A DNA stretch of 64,000 bases, from assembly GCA_038503065.1 (NCBI GenBank), contig JBCAMK010000004.1:1-64000 (forward strand), in the 5' to 3' direction. Position 1 is the first letter of the stretch; every line of letters starts with the position of its first letter. Both the position numbers and the translations under genes were made by a program. Below, piece after piece: positions 46,651 through 56,647 of the stretch. Origin of the DNA: Paragyromitra xinjiangensis. Its lineage: Eukaryota; Ascomycota; Pezizomycetes; Pezizales; Discinaceae. Under the pieces are notes generated by a model. It saw only the letters and a list, made by a program, of their open reading frames with translations. It was not told the origin of the DNA and searched no databases.

Positions 46651-47851
46651 ACAGCACGGCTGAAATCCAGGTGATAGTAGTACCCCACCAACGTTATTTT
46701 TGGGCAAGCGGGTGGTGCTGGGTCTGGGCCACGCAACCTTCATTCTATGATGCGTCCCCCCGGGCCCGCTACATTCTCCGGCAAACACCGCAAGTGATGA
46801 GTACTAACGAATCTAGCGCTTGCCTCGGGAAGGTGCGCGAAATATCTTGATCCCTTTCACGATATTCTTGATTCTCACACTGGATGACTATCGGCAAATT
46901 GCTATGGCGCGGGAAGCCACGGAATCATCACTTCCTACTGCTTATTGACTAGCGTTGAAATACCACCATAGCTTGTGATGCAATTTGCCGGTATCCTGGT
47001 ATTCGTTCTCATCCCTCAGTCGACACGATTCATGATACACGCAACGCTACGGCCATGATTACTGGTCTTCATAGTACTTTCAGGGAACCCGGTTGTCCTC
47101 AAACCAACTGTACGCACTATCTAGAGTGTGATTTTCTACTACCTCTCTAACGCCGCTGTTAGAGAAGCAGTATCGTAGATTCCCAAACATGCACAACGGC
47201 TTCTTCCCCAAGATAGCATCATTAATTCCCACACATCCCACTCACCATCTCCCGGTATCAATCTTCGGAAGCTCATACCGCTGTTACTCAGATTCCACAT
47301 GACTCCCAGCGGTACGGGTGAGTACGTAGACCATCCCACGGGAGCGGCAGCTCATCCGTTTTGATCCGATGGGATTAAAAACGTGACATCACTTCTCATG
47401 GTCTTCTAGTAAATAGCGGGAACTTATCAGTCATACTACTTTGTTGCTTGAAATCCATATCTCAGCTGGACCGGACACCAGCGTAAGAAAATTTTCATCG
47501 GGTAACAGCATAGCTGGAGTCATATCGACCTCAGCCCGATTCGGATGCTGGGGGCCTTAGAGGTGCTGATATTCCAGCTGTAGTAAACGCCCCGTGTAAG
47601 CATAGGATTGGACAGCAGGTAAATAATGAATTAATTACAAAGGGGTTTGGATGTCCCTGTAGGGGGGCCCCACGTATAAGAACCTCGTTGATCCCCTTGC
47701 GAATTGAGTTATAATACAACACCAAACCCGTCTCCCACGATCAGAACCTCTCTTACGAACTTCGATTAGAACTAAACACCGAACCCCTCTCACTGATCGA
47801 TGCCCTCGAACCTCTTACAGGTCAAACCCCTCAAACAAACAAAAAATCGAA

Positions 47852-48316
47852 ATGGCACGAAGCACACGTGGGCGCAGGCAAAACCGCCAAATAGATTACA
47901 GGTACTGCTCTCAGGCCCCCTCCTATTCAAGTCATAGGTTTATACTAACCCAGTATACCATCAGGGCTCGTACCATTGTGGTTGTAGTAGCCGACATCAG
48001 GAGGAGAGCCTTCTGTGAGGCTCCAAGACGTGGGTTTGAGGTGCCCACCAACCGCTACGGGAGGACCCATCCTCTCACGCCTAGGTTTTTCAGCCAGGCA
48101 AATAGGTTGAGGAAAGCGGAGTGGCACTTTCTGAGTGCCTACTATTCCTTGGGGTTCCCCCCAAACCTCAGCACTCTACGCTGTAAACACAGATTTTACA
48201 AGGAATTTGGCTGGAGATCGCAATCTTGTGAGTGGGCTCATGGAGTTGCGGGTAGATCATTAGTTAAACTAACGTTCTGTTGCTCCCTGATAGGCCGATT
48301 TCTACCCTCCGATTAA
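47852..48316 (+). CDS. Doubtful small ORF, unrecognised
   Basis: A 154-codon frame starting MARSTRGRRQNRQ in a reasonable start context (AAATGGC). I recognise no domain. A possible intron (GTACTG near 47901 to a TACTAAC-plus-CAG acceptor near 47955) would, if used, switch the frame to an early stop, giving only a short basic peptide. Either this is a small uncharacterised protein or a remnant. There are no helpful neighbours. Confidence 0.2.
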   Translation: MARSTRGRRQNRQIDYRYCSQAPSYSSHRFILTQYTIRARTIVVVVADIRRRAFCEAPRRGFEVPTNRYGRTHPLTPRFFSQANRLRKAEWHFLSAYYSLGFPPNLSTLRCKHRFYKEFGWRSQSCEWAHGVAGRSLVKLTFCCSLIGRFLPSD

Positions 48317-48984
48317 GCTTTAAACACTTAATTGAAGAGGTGGCCCAGCATGTGCTGGCCCCCCTCTGTAACCTCCTTTCGACAGCTCACCTTACTCTAA
48401 AACCGGATCAACACAGACCACAGCTTCAAGGTCTCTCATATAATTCCAAGTTATCCTCTTGGATACTCTGGTCGACGCCACCCTCTACGTTTTATGGCGG
48501 GATCGGCGCTCGGTAACACAACTCTCCGGTCGGCTTTTGAGCCGATGGCCTTTACGTGCACCGGTTTGCTCGCTCAAGCGAGGGCTAGGGAGAGTGAGCT
48601 CTATGGAGCGATGGATGTCGTGTGGATAAGAATAGTGTAGTACCGTTGTTTGAAGGAATATTTATACCAACGGGCAATGGATCAACCTTTACATATGCAT
48701 AAGATAGAATCGATTTATGAGACCTCTGAAATAAAAACTTCGTATTGGTCAGCGATTATCTTGAATGAGCGTGAAACTGTACTCGTATCGTTATAAAAAT
48801 ACGAAGTTATTCAATAGCCATAGAAAAATCATCGGGTCTGGGATAGCCGTACGCTATCGTTGAAAGGCGTTAAAAATCACAGGGGGACGTGGTATCCATA
48901 TCTTTGTTAGCTTCAGCAATGCCGGGATTTCGTGTTCTCTGGGTGTTACAAAAAAAACATAGGACTGGCCAATCTTAATCGACC

Positions 48985-49310
48985 TCTTGATTACTGATCA
49001 TTACCGGAGCGGTTGGGTTACACACCTGGTTATATTTGTGATGTAACGAACGAACCATAAACTACTCATTGCTCAACAAAAGAAAATACCAGATCGCTGA
49101 GACATGTGAAATATTTAGAAGGTAATGGAAACAAATCAATGTGGGGGGATTATGGGATTGAGGTGCATGCGCAGCGTTGAGCGGGGAACAGGGTCGGTGT
49201 CGCGCACCTCACGATCGTAGGCATAACCGTACGCGTAGCAGATAATTACAACCCACCTCATTGGATCATTCTGTCCTTGGGTTATCGGCGGGGTTCAACT
49301 AATTGTTGGG
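48985..49310 (+). repeat. Diverged dispersed repeat (about 330 bp), copy 1
   Basis: Ordered similarity with 54148-54487: TTACTGATC.TTACC, ACTGCTCAACAA or ATTGCTCAACAA, AGATCGCTGAG, a TTGAGGTGCA block, a GTCG-rich middle, and CGGGGTTCAACTAATTG at the end. Many differences are C/T or G/A, as expected from repeat-induced mutation. Confidence 0.75.
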
Positions 49311-49347
49311 GTACATACTTTGGTACATAGTAAACAAACCAAGTAAC

Positions 49348-49851
49348 GAGAAAACCTTTTCTATACCGTAGGCTTGGCAGCGCCCCCTCCCGGATACCAT
49401 CGTACTTTTTTAATGCCAGCAAAACCGAACACCCTACACACGATTTGGGCATTTTTTATACCGCAGAAGCTGGTTTCAACCACCATTGACAGCATATTTG
49501 TAGTACAGCGGTGACATAGTGCAAAAACTATTGGTATTTATTTTTGCAATAGTTTTACATATTTTATCTCTATATACTCAAATATGAACGGTAAATTTCA
49601 ATTCTTTGTGGGCGTCAGGCCTTGCTGCCCTAGAGGCTGCACACAATTACCCTGCCATGAAATTATCGGGTATCTGGGCCTGCTTCACGCACCTGCGCAC
49701 GTGTATTTGTGGGCTGGAGGCTGGGCTCTGTGCGGCCCCCTGTTTGGGGGGGGGTCAGTGTGTAAAAAATTCAGTTTTGCTGGCATTAAAAAAGTACGAT
49801 GCTATCCGGGAGGGGGCGCTGCCAAGTCCATGGTATAGAAAAGGTTTTCTC
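49348..49851. mobile_element. 504-bp non-autonomous element with about 78-bp terminal inverted repeats
   Basis: The left end (GAGAAAACCTTTTCTATACC, then GGCAGCGCCCCCTCCCGGAT) recurs inverted at the right end, with four mismatches in 78 bp by my count. The interior is A/T-rich with a G+C-richer patch; the ORF at 49584-49838 runs into the right inverted repeat and shows no domain. I could not identify a target duplication, so the family is open. High TIR identity suggests a fairly young insertion compared with the surrounding decayed repeats. Confidence 0.75.
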
Positions 49852-50232
49852 ATCAAATAAGTTTAGAGACAGGATAATAGTGGCTTCACAGCACCGAAAA
49901 AGGTCTCGACTTTGGGGTTCTGCCCCCGCTTGGGACTCATTAGGTGCCCCTAATAGTGAGTAGTAGCGCATGGCGTTTTATTTTCTAGTAGTTAAAAGGA
50001 CCAACCTTTTGAAAGTCACGCTCTAGATAGAGAAGAAGAATCCTTCTTAATTTCTTTATTCTTTACTGCCGCAACCGAAACTCCCTGCTCAAGACAAAAC
50101 ATCATAACGAAAATAAACACAACGAAGGTGCGAAGAAACACGAAACGAATGAGCGGAAGCAGTAGACCAATAACCAAAAACAAAAGCAGTAGGCCGAAAA
50201 ATACAGGCGAGGAAAACGAAAGGTCAAAAGAC

Positions 50233-51804
50233 CTATTCAAAAGCCAAATAAGATGCACCAGCACCATAGCAGATCGTACCCTCCCTACAATTAACATTCC
50301 ACTTCATCCCCTCAGAGCTCACGTCACTCGCAAATGCTTCAAAATGAAGAGGGGCCTTATTGTCAAAGTGTATCCTGTTGACCCCTAGGAAAACCTTCGG
50401 AGCCCCACCGAATGTGCCCGGAGGGAAATTAACACTTTCACCATTGATCACCTCTGGTTGGTCATCATCTTTGTGATTCAGGGTGTCGACGAATCCCGAG
50501 TAAGTACTAGTCCTACCCGATCGCCACGCAATCCAAGAAGCGCCTGCGGAATGAATGACGGAATTGCTCCCGGCATCGATATGAATTGTGAAGCCCTTCT
50601 TGTCGATACCAGTTGCGTGCGCTTTGACCCGAATATGGTGGTCCTTATCAATATCTAGGTAGTTCAGCCAGATGACGACGTTTGGAGTGACATCAAATGG
50701 GTGGTCGAAATCGATACGCTTGGAGGCTAGCTTCTCCGGTTTGTCCCACGGCCGGATATCCTTAGTATTGAACGACCCGACCTGGAAATCGTGATCGTCT
50801 TCGGCGGACTTAAACCAGGTTGCGCTGCCGGAGTATAGGGTTGTGTCGGCCCAAGTGTCGACGTGTATAACAAAGTTGTCAGTCTTGACACGGCCAGCTG
50901 TCGTACTGATGCGGACATCCGCTCCGGTACCGATATCAAGAGCGTTAATTCCAACGGTGACACGTGGGGGCGCGGCGTATTCATGGGAAAATTGGATCTG
51001 TTGTTGATTGGTGGGAAGCATCGGATAAAATTCCCAGCGAGGGGTAGTGAAGATTCCAGCGTCATTACTTTGTGGTGGGTACATTTTCCTAATGACCTCT
51101 TTGTCACCAGTCGAAAGAACAAGACTCAACTCTACATGGAAACCGTCCGTAGTCCATTCCTTCGGGAAAGGGTAAACCATGATTGAATCTTTATCGAAAA
51201 TGGTTTGCTCGGCATTTTGGCGGTTGAATATGTTATGCCTCACCAACTTCTCGTCCCAACTAGTCTCCTGGATGTGATAATTGATCACATACTCTTCATT
51301 CCATTTAATATCTGCTGCTGGGCCCTGGTGCTCGTGGACGCAGCCGAGAGCATGTCCGAACTCGTGAAGCGTAGTCCTTTGGATTTTTTCTTCGCGAGCG
51401 TATTCGAGTCCGAGTTGCATAGTAGGTAATTTCTGATTGGTTATCCCGAGGCACTTACTTCCGAGTTCTGAGAAGGACCCGCTGGACACACTGGTGATGG
51501 CCACCCGGATCTCTGCATCCCCTTCATCGACGAAGGTAAACTTAATGTTGGCATATTTGGTCCAAATTAAAGCATACTGCTTGATCTTCTCCCTCAGTTC
51601 TTTTGTTCCGCCATAAAGTATACGAACGCGCAAATTACTGCCGTTCTGCCACATCAGACTCTTATCGATAGCAAGATGCAAGGGGCCCGAGCCAGAGATA
51701 GGCTCTGAAAGATTGCTAGGTGGTAGCGGTCTGTCATCAAACCGTGAAGGCGATGGCAGACAAATATCTGGCGTATCTTCGAGGCCTATAGCTAAGGAAG
51801 CCAT
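50233..51804 (-). CDS. Astacin-like (M12A) zinc metalloprotease with three H-type lectin domains
   Basis: Single exon, 523 aa. Residues about 40-245 form the peptidase: zinc motif HEFGHALGCVHEH (H147, H151, H157, with E148 as catalytic base) and a Met-turn SIMVYPF. The astacin signature continues past HEHQGP, where astacins usually have R in HExQR. Residues about 262-523 contain three repeats of the H-type lectin fold (PF09458, as in Helix pomatia agglutinin), each with a hydrophobic opening strand (IQFSHEY; RIDFDHPF; VNFPPGTF), a P.V.(V/W/L)G.N or similar strand, and an ending SGSATWF, AGASWIAW or AGASYLAF. No N-terminal signal peptide is visible (MASLAIGLEDTPDI), which is odd for this class and suggests unconventional export or an intracellular role. 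The lectins probably direct the protease to GalNAc/Gal glycans. The hydrophobic ORF overlapping the 3' end (50016-50297) is in another frame and I do not annotate it. Confidence 0.9.
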   Translation of the reverse strand: MASLAIGLEDTPDICLPSPSRFDDRPLPPSNLSEPISGSGPLHLAIDKSLMWQNGSNLRVRILYGGTKELREKIKQYALIWTKYANIKFTFVDEGDAEIRVAITSVSSGSFSELGSKCLGITNQKLPTMQLGLEYAREEKIQRTTLHEFGHALGCVHEHQGPAADIKWNEEYVINYHIQETSWDEKLVRHNIFNRQNAEQTIFDKDSIMVYPFPKEWTTDGFHVELSLVLSTGDKEVIRKMYPPQSNDAGIFTTPRWEFYPMLPTNQQQIQFSHEYAAPPRVTVGINALDIGTGADVRISTTAGRVKTDNFVIHVDTWADTTLYSGSATWFKSAEDDHDFQVGSFNTKDIRPWDKPEKLASKRIDFDHPFDVTPNVVIWLNYLDIDKDHHIRVKAHATGIDKKGFTIHIDAGSNSVIHSAGASWIAWRSGRTSTYSGFVDTLNHKDDDQPEVINGESVNFPPGTFGGAPKVFLGVNRIHFDNKAPLHFEAFASDVSSEGMKWNVNCREGTICYGAGASYLAFE

Positions 51805-54147
51805 GGAGATTTCTGTGTGGTTGTGCGGGTTTAGATCTGGATAATCGAAAGAAGCTTATGGAATAAGAAGGCTTGAGGTAGCGAGGAGTATGGATCGAAG
51901 TGAGGGAGCTCGTGGCCTTGGAGAATACAGATCAAAACGAGGGGACTTGTGGGAATATATATACATAGAGCCCACTCGCTAATCAAGAAAAGAGCGTTGT
52001 CTGAAGAGCTTCCTCCTATGGTTGGGGACACCTAGTGCCGGAGGGGATTTTGCCCAAGATTCCAAGGCCAATACCTCAACCACCACCACACCTTAAAATA
52101 ATTTTCTCTCTGTTAAATGCCTCTATTTCATCTGCTCTACAACATGACAGAGCCTGATTCTTTTTATCTTTTTTTTTCGTGGAGTTATTAAGCTTCAAAG
52201 ATGTGGCTTTTTGGTGGGAGACAGAATGAATGTCGCGTCTAAATAATGCCTATTTGGGCTATTTTATAGCCCAAATAGGCAATAGTTTGGCGTATTAATA
52301 AGCCCATACGGGATCTTGGCACAAATATTCAGGCTCTTGGCGGATGCGTAATGGATAAATTACCCAAAATAGTAAGGAAAAGTGCATTACTAATCATCGA
52401 GATGAATGTCGCACCCCTCCGGCACTAGGAGTCCCCAACCATACGACCGTAGGAACATAGCGCATGCAGGTCGCTTAGCTTGATCTAGAGGCCCTGCATG
52501 TTATCCGCAGGGTTTACTTTAGCGGAAAATCACAATGCTGCGCCTATACATACCTATCACGAAGGTACTATGGATTCCAGGTAAGGGTAGGAAAAAGTAA
52601 TATATCAGTATGGCGCTTCAGGCGGTACGCTTACGACGACGATAATAATTCTTTTTCGCTACGCACAACATATTCATGCAAGCAGTTGCTTCGAATTTTG
52701 GCTACTCGCCTAGTAAGGCAACTTTAAAGTATTTCAGCCCTTCAAGCGCATTTTCATTTTCAGCTGGCTTCGACTCCAGCCAGCCCCGAGCTCAGCTACT
52801 TCAGAGAACCTTAGCCAACGCGTTCAAGCCTCAAAGGGCCCCGGAACCGCCGAAAACATTGTACAATGCTTGTGCAACTAAGACTTCAGCTCTGTATGTC
52901 CGATCTTGAAGTGTTTTGTGGCTAACATTGTATGCAGCCAGATCCAAAAGCGACAACACCCGTTGTTGCGAAGTGGAGTTGGTACGCCACAAGTTATATT
53001 AGTGATCAACTGCACACCCAACTAAACTGAATCATGATGTCTTGAGGAACTTCCATAGGGCTGAGACAAAATTTAAACTATAGCACATGCGCTGTTCCTC
53101 ACCTTTTGTCCTTCGCTTAATTCGGAACAGAACACCATATCCGAAGTGTGAATATAATTTCCAATACTATTGAGAAAAGACCCACCCGTCGTGATGCACT
53201 ATTTACTAGGTGTTTTTAGCAGGAAAAAGTCCTGGATAGCCCCACGGTAAGAACACGCTCGAGGCCTGGAACTAGGACACTATAGGGAGGCGTAATCCAA
53301 CTGATACCCTCGGCAGTGATCATGACTATTCCTCTACTGTACACGCATACCTACACCTTAACCAACTATCCCGAGGGGACTTGCAGAGTCTAGTACCATA
53401 GTATTGAAGAACAGTTCCACCAATAGAAGTGCAATGCGGAGCCTCCCAAGAAATACACCAAAGGGCACGCCATATCACGAGATTCTTGCGTTCAAAGATG
53501 TGCGTTGACCTAAATTCGGCAACTCACCTAGTGCACTGACATTTAACAATTTTTGTACATTGGTAAGACAGAGGCGCTGACGTTTAGGGACGCACACACC
53601 AGAGTACTCCACGTTTTGTGGGTCAGCGTCCCGCATGCAACTCTGATTAGTCTACATTTAAGGCTGCACGCGCCACAACTGCTAGATCTGTGTGTAAACC
53701 CCACAAAAGTAACATCGGGCTTTCCGAATGTTGAAACCTGAATCACATCAGCTCAAGTTTTGTCCGATACCCCACCCAAACGGGATAACCACGGTAATAC
53801 CCGCTGCAATACCCAAAGCCTTTCGTTGGCAATGCTAAAGCCCAAGGGTCTTGTGGATTTTTACAGGCAATCCGTCAGTCTAGTCGCTGTGAGTACCAGC
53901 GGTAATAAATTATCGAGTTCACAGAAGGGGATTGATACCGATATTCAAATCTACGTGTAAGTGTAGTGCAATCTAGCTTTAACTAATGAGACAAGCGGAA
54001 ATTTAGCGACCCAATAGGGAGCGCGATTCTAGTTACGACTTGGTTGTATCTGCATTAGACAAAACGACGGGTGGACAGTGAGACATTCCATTACCCAAAT
54101 CGGTTTATGGGGTAGCTGAATCTTTGCCCATTCAGATACAACATCTT
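51805..54147. other. Intergenic region
   Basis: No supported gene. Short ORFs at 52676-52909 and 53553-53741 have no recognisable features. A small inverted repeat around a TATTTGGGCTATTTTATAGC centre (52250-52275) can form a hairpin. Confidence 0.5.
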
Positions 54148-54487
54148 GATTACTGATCGTTACCAGGGCAGCTGAATTATGGTGCAATTGCAACGAGCGA
54201 ATTACTGCTCAACAATTAGCCACATGTACTTATTACCCCACAACCAAGAAAGCATGAGATCGCTGAGGCATCTAACATATCTAGGTCACGATGAGGGGCA
54301 AAACCAATGTAGGGGTATCGTGGAGTTGAGGTGCAGCGCTGCGTGGGGATGGGGTCCGCGTCGTGCGCGTCGTAAAATCGTGGCGGCTTATTAGACACAG
54401 CCGCACGCATGCACAGCAGAGAATCACAAACCGCCTCGTTTAGTCATCCTGTTCCTCGGTTATCAACGGGGTTCAACTAATTGCTGG
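54148..54487 (+). repeat. Diverged dispersed repeat (about 330 bp), copy 2
   Basis: Direct partner of 48985-49310. Its right end is where a small MITE has inserted, so the similarity breaks off at the target duplication. Confidence 0.75.
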
Positions 54488-54492
54488 ATAAC

Positions 54493-54589
54493 TGGCCTCG
54501 AATCCAGGCTCTTACCTAGCTTCGGAAGTGGTTAGTGTGGATATCACTAAGACTCAATTGACCAATAAAAGAGCCTGGAAACGAGGCCA
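54493..54589. mobile_element. 97-bp MITE with 21-bp inverted ends and a 9-bp target duplication (Mutator-like)
   Basis: Ends are TGGCCTCGAATCCAGGCTCTT and, inverted, TGGCCTCGTTTCCAGGCTCTT. CTGGATAAC occurs immediately outside on both sides (54484-54492 and 54590-54598). A 9-bp duplication is typical of the Mutator/MULE superfamily. The element is too short to code anything. Confidence 0.88.
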
Positions 54590-54599
54590 CTGGATAACA

Positions 54600-56647
54600 C
54601 GCTTTAGTATAGTAGAAAACCAGGTAACATCACACCTCTGATCTCTGAGTTGTCACGCAATTCTATAGCTGGATCACATGAGGTTAGCCCTGCGTTATCA
54701 ATGAGACGTGTGGGTAACACAATATGAAGGTAAATGTGTAAGGGTTAAAGATAGTAGCAGGCATCATTAGATATGATTACTTTCAACTATAAGTTAGTAG
54801 CTACCAATCTTAGTTCATAAGGAGCGCTCTGGCTTTTTAAAAATACCCACATCTAGTCCACAAACTCTGCGAAAAATATAACCTGACGTGTGGCTTCACG
54901 AGAGGAAGAACAACACGCGTCCACTATCTCTATGACCCAAATCCACGGGCTTAGAGTGATCGTGCTATTGTCTACTAGAGAAGAATATCATATCAGGTGG
55001 AAGGTCTCCTACCACGGTCTTTTTGATGTCTCATGAATTTTTCTCTTTTTCTTAACTAACGCTTGCAGACCCCGTTCCTCTATAGTTGATTTCCGGGTCG
55101 TACTGACTCGTACAGTGCTCTTCGAAACATTACACTAAGCGAGGACATCCCGGTTTGGTGTGGTGTCATCTTGATCCCCTGTAGATCCTGAGATCAAATC
55201 GGATGTCTCGGAAGCTCCCGCAGAGCCTCAACATTAATTCATCTGCATGTGATATCACATCCGCAGAGATCCAGGAATTAGAGAGGATTAAGAGGATTGT
55301 GATGCGAGCAATAGATGGGATCAGAGATAATTCTAGATAAAGTAGAGTCAAGATAAGCTTCTTCAGAGCCTCAACTTAAACTTACATGTGCTACAAGGGA
55401 TGTGTCACATGTTCCCGAATAAATGTAGAGTCTTAGCAGCGGGATCATGTAAGATCTCTGCGAATTAGGGTTTCCAAGTGCTGGATCTATCGTAGAGAAA
55501 ATCTACCCGAATCTAGAGATTCATTACCCTTCCAATTTCTACTTCACAGGAGCAACGTTTAGAGACTAACACGACACTTGAGGTCTCTAATAGTTGTTGC
55601 TTGCCTCGGAGAATTTTACTTGTGCCCGGATACGTTACAAAGCCACCTCTATATCAAACCACACGCCCTCTCCCTATCCTAACGGTGGTTGAAGGAAAAT
55701 CTTGACAACCTGACCCTGAAGATCTTCTCGAATCAGGTGCTAGATGGAAGCGAGATAAGAGACTCAGCTTTAATTTCTACATGTGATCCCGCAGCTTGAT
55801 CCTCAGAACGAAACCAGAGGAACTACGAGGTTTCTTTACGGTTCTCTATCCACTTCAGTGCCTTTTTCTCCCTCCGCTCCTTCCCTCCGTCCTTCCCGAC
55901 TCACAGTTAATACCTCGCGAGATACCCCAGCCCACCTCTCCATCTTGGCGTTCAGAGCCTCATCCTATCTAGCACTCAGACCCCTGGTGTATGATTATCA
56001 TAGAAAGACGGAAGCCGAGGCTTCAGGTATGACATCTTCGCAGACTTACAGAACCATTCATCCCAAAACCCCCACTGACAACTCTTCAAGCCCAACTTTC
56101 TCTCCCTTGCTAGCGGGAAAAACGATTTCGCTAAAATCACCGGGCTCTACTGCCAAGAGTCATCCCACAGACATAAAGAACTGCTGCATCGCTGGTCTCA
56201 CGATCACTCACCCATCGATCTCGGCTCTGGCTACATCTCCGTATCTCCTGGGCGACAAGAGTCCATGGAGGAAGTGTGTGTATGTAAGGCAGATCAATGC
56301 TTGACTGAAATTTCTGCAGGGTGCGGGGAAATCCGATTGAACTTGCTTGTTTCCCTACCAATCGGCTAGCCCTCCGCTGGGGACACAACAACCAACCAAT
56401 CAACAGATCGTCAGATCGACACTGTGGCTGAGGGAAGCTTCTGTCTGATTGCGTATATAACTCATCGTGACTAGATGGGTGAACAAGACACCCCGCAAAA
56501 CACGATAAACGTATACCCCTAGAGAACGATGTAATTTCCCCACTCCCACCGAAGGTGAATAGTTAAACGGAAGCTAACTTCAGAATCTGCCTAAGGGTGA
56601 ACATAGTAGATAGTTCCGATGGCCCCTCAGTAAACCACATCTCTGAT
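54600..56647. other. Intergenic region with one doubtful ORF
   Basis: The plus-strand frame at 55783-56304 (173 codons, Ser/Thr/Pro-rich, opening with GTG) lies in a slightly G+C-richer patch and could be part of a spliced gene, but I recognise nothing in it. The rest is A+T-leaning. Confidence 0.4.

Noticed and set aside
47852..48540. Possible small gene or tRNA cluster in this slightly G+C-richer stretch
   Set aside because: No tRNA cloverleaf or B-box is convincing, and the ORF has no recognisable domain. It is kept only as a very low-confidence ORF.
50016..50297. Hydrophobic 93-aa ORF overlapping the 3' end of the metalloprotease gene
   Set aside because: It is in another frame, partly inside the coding region, and has no supporting start context. 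More likely 3' UTR.
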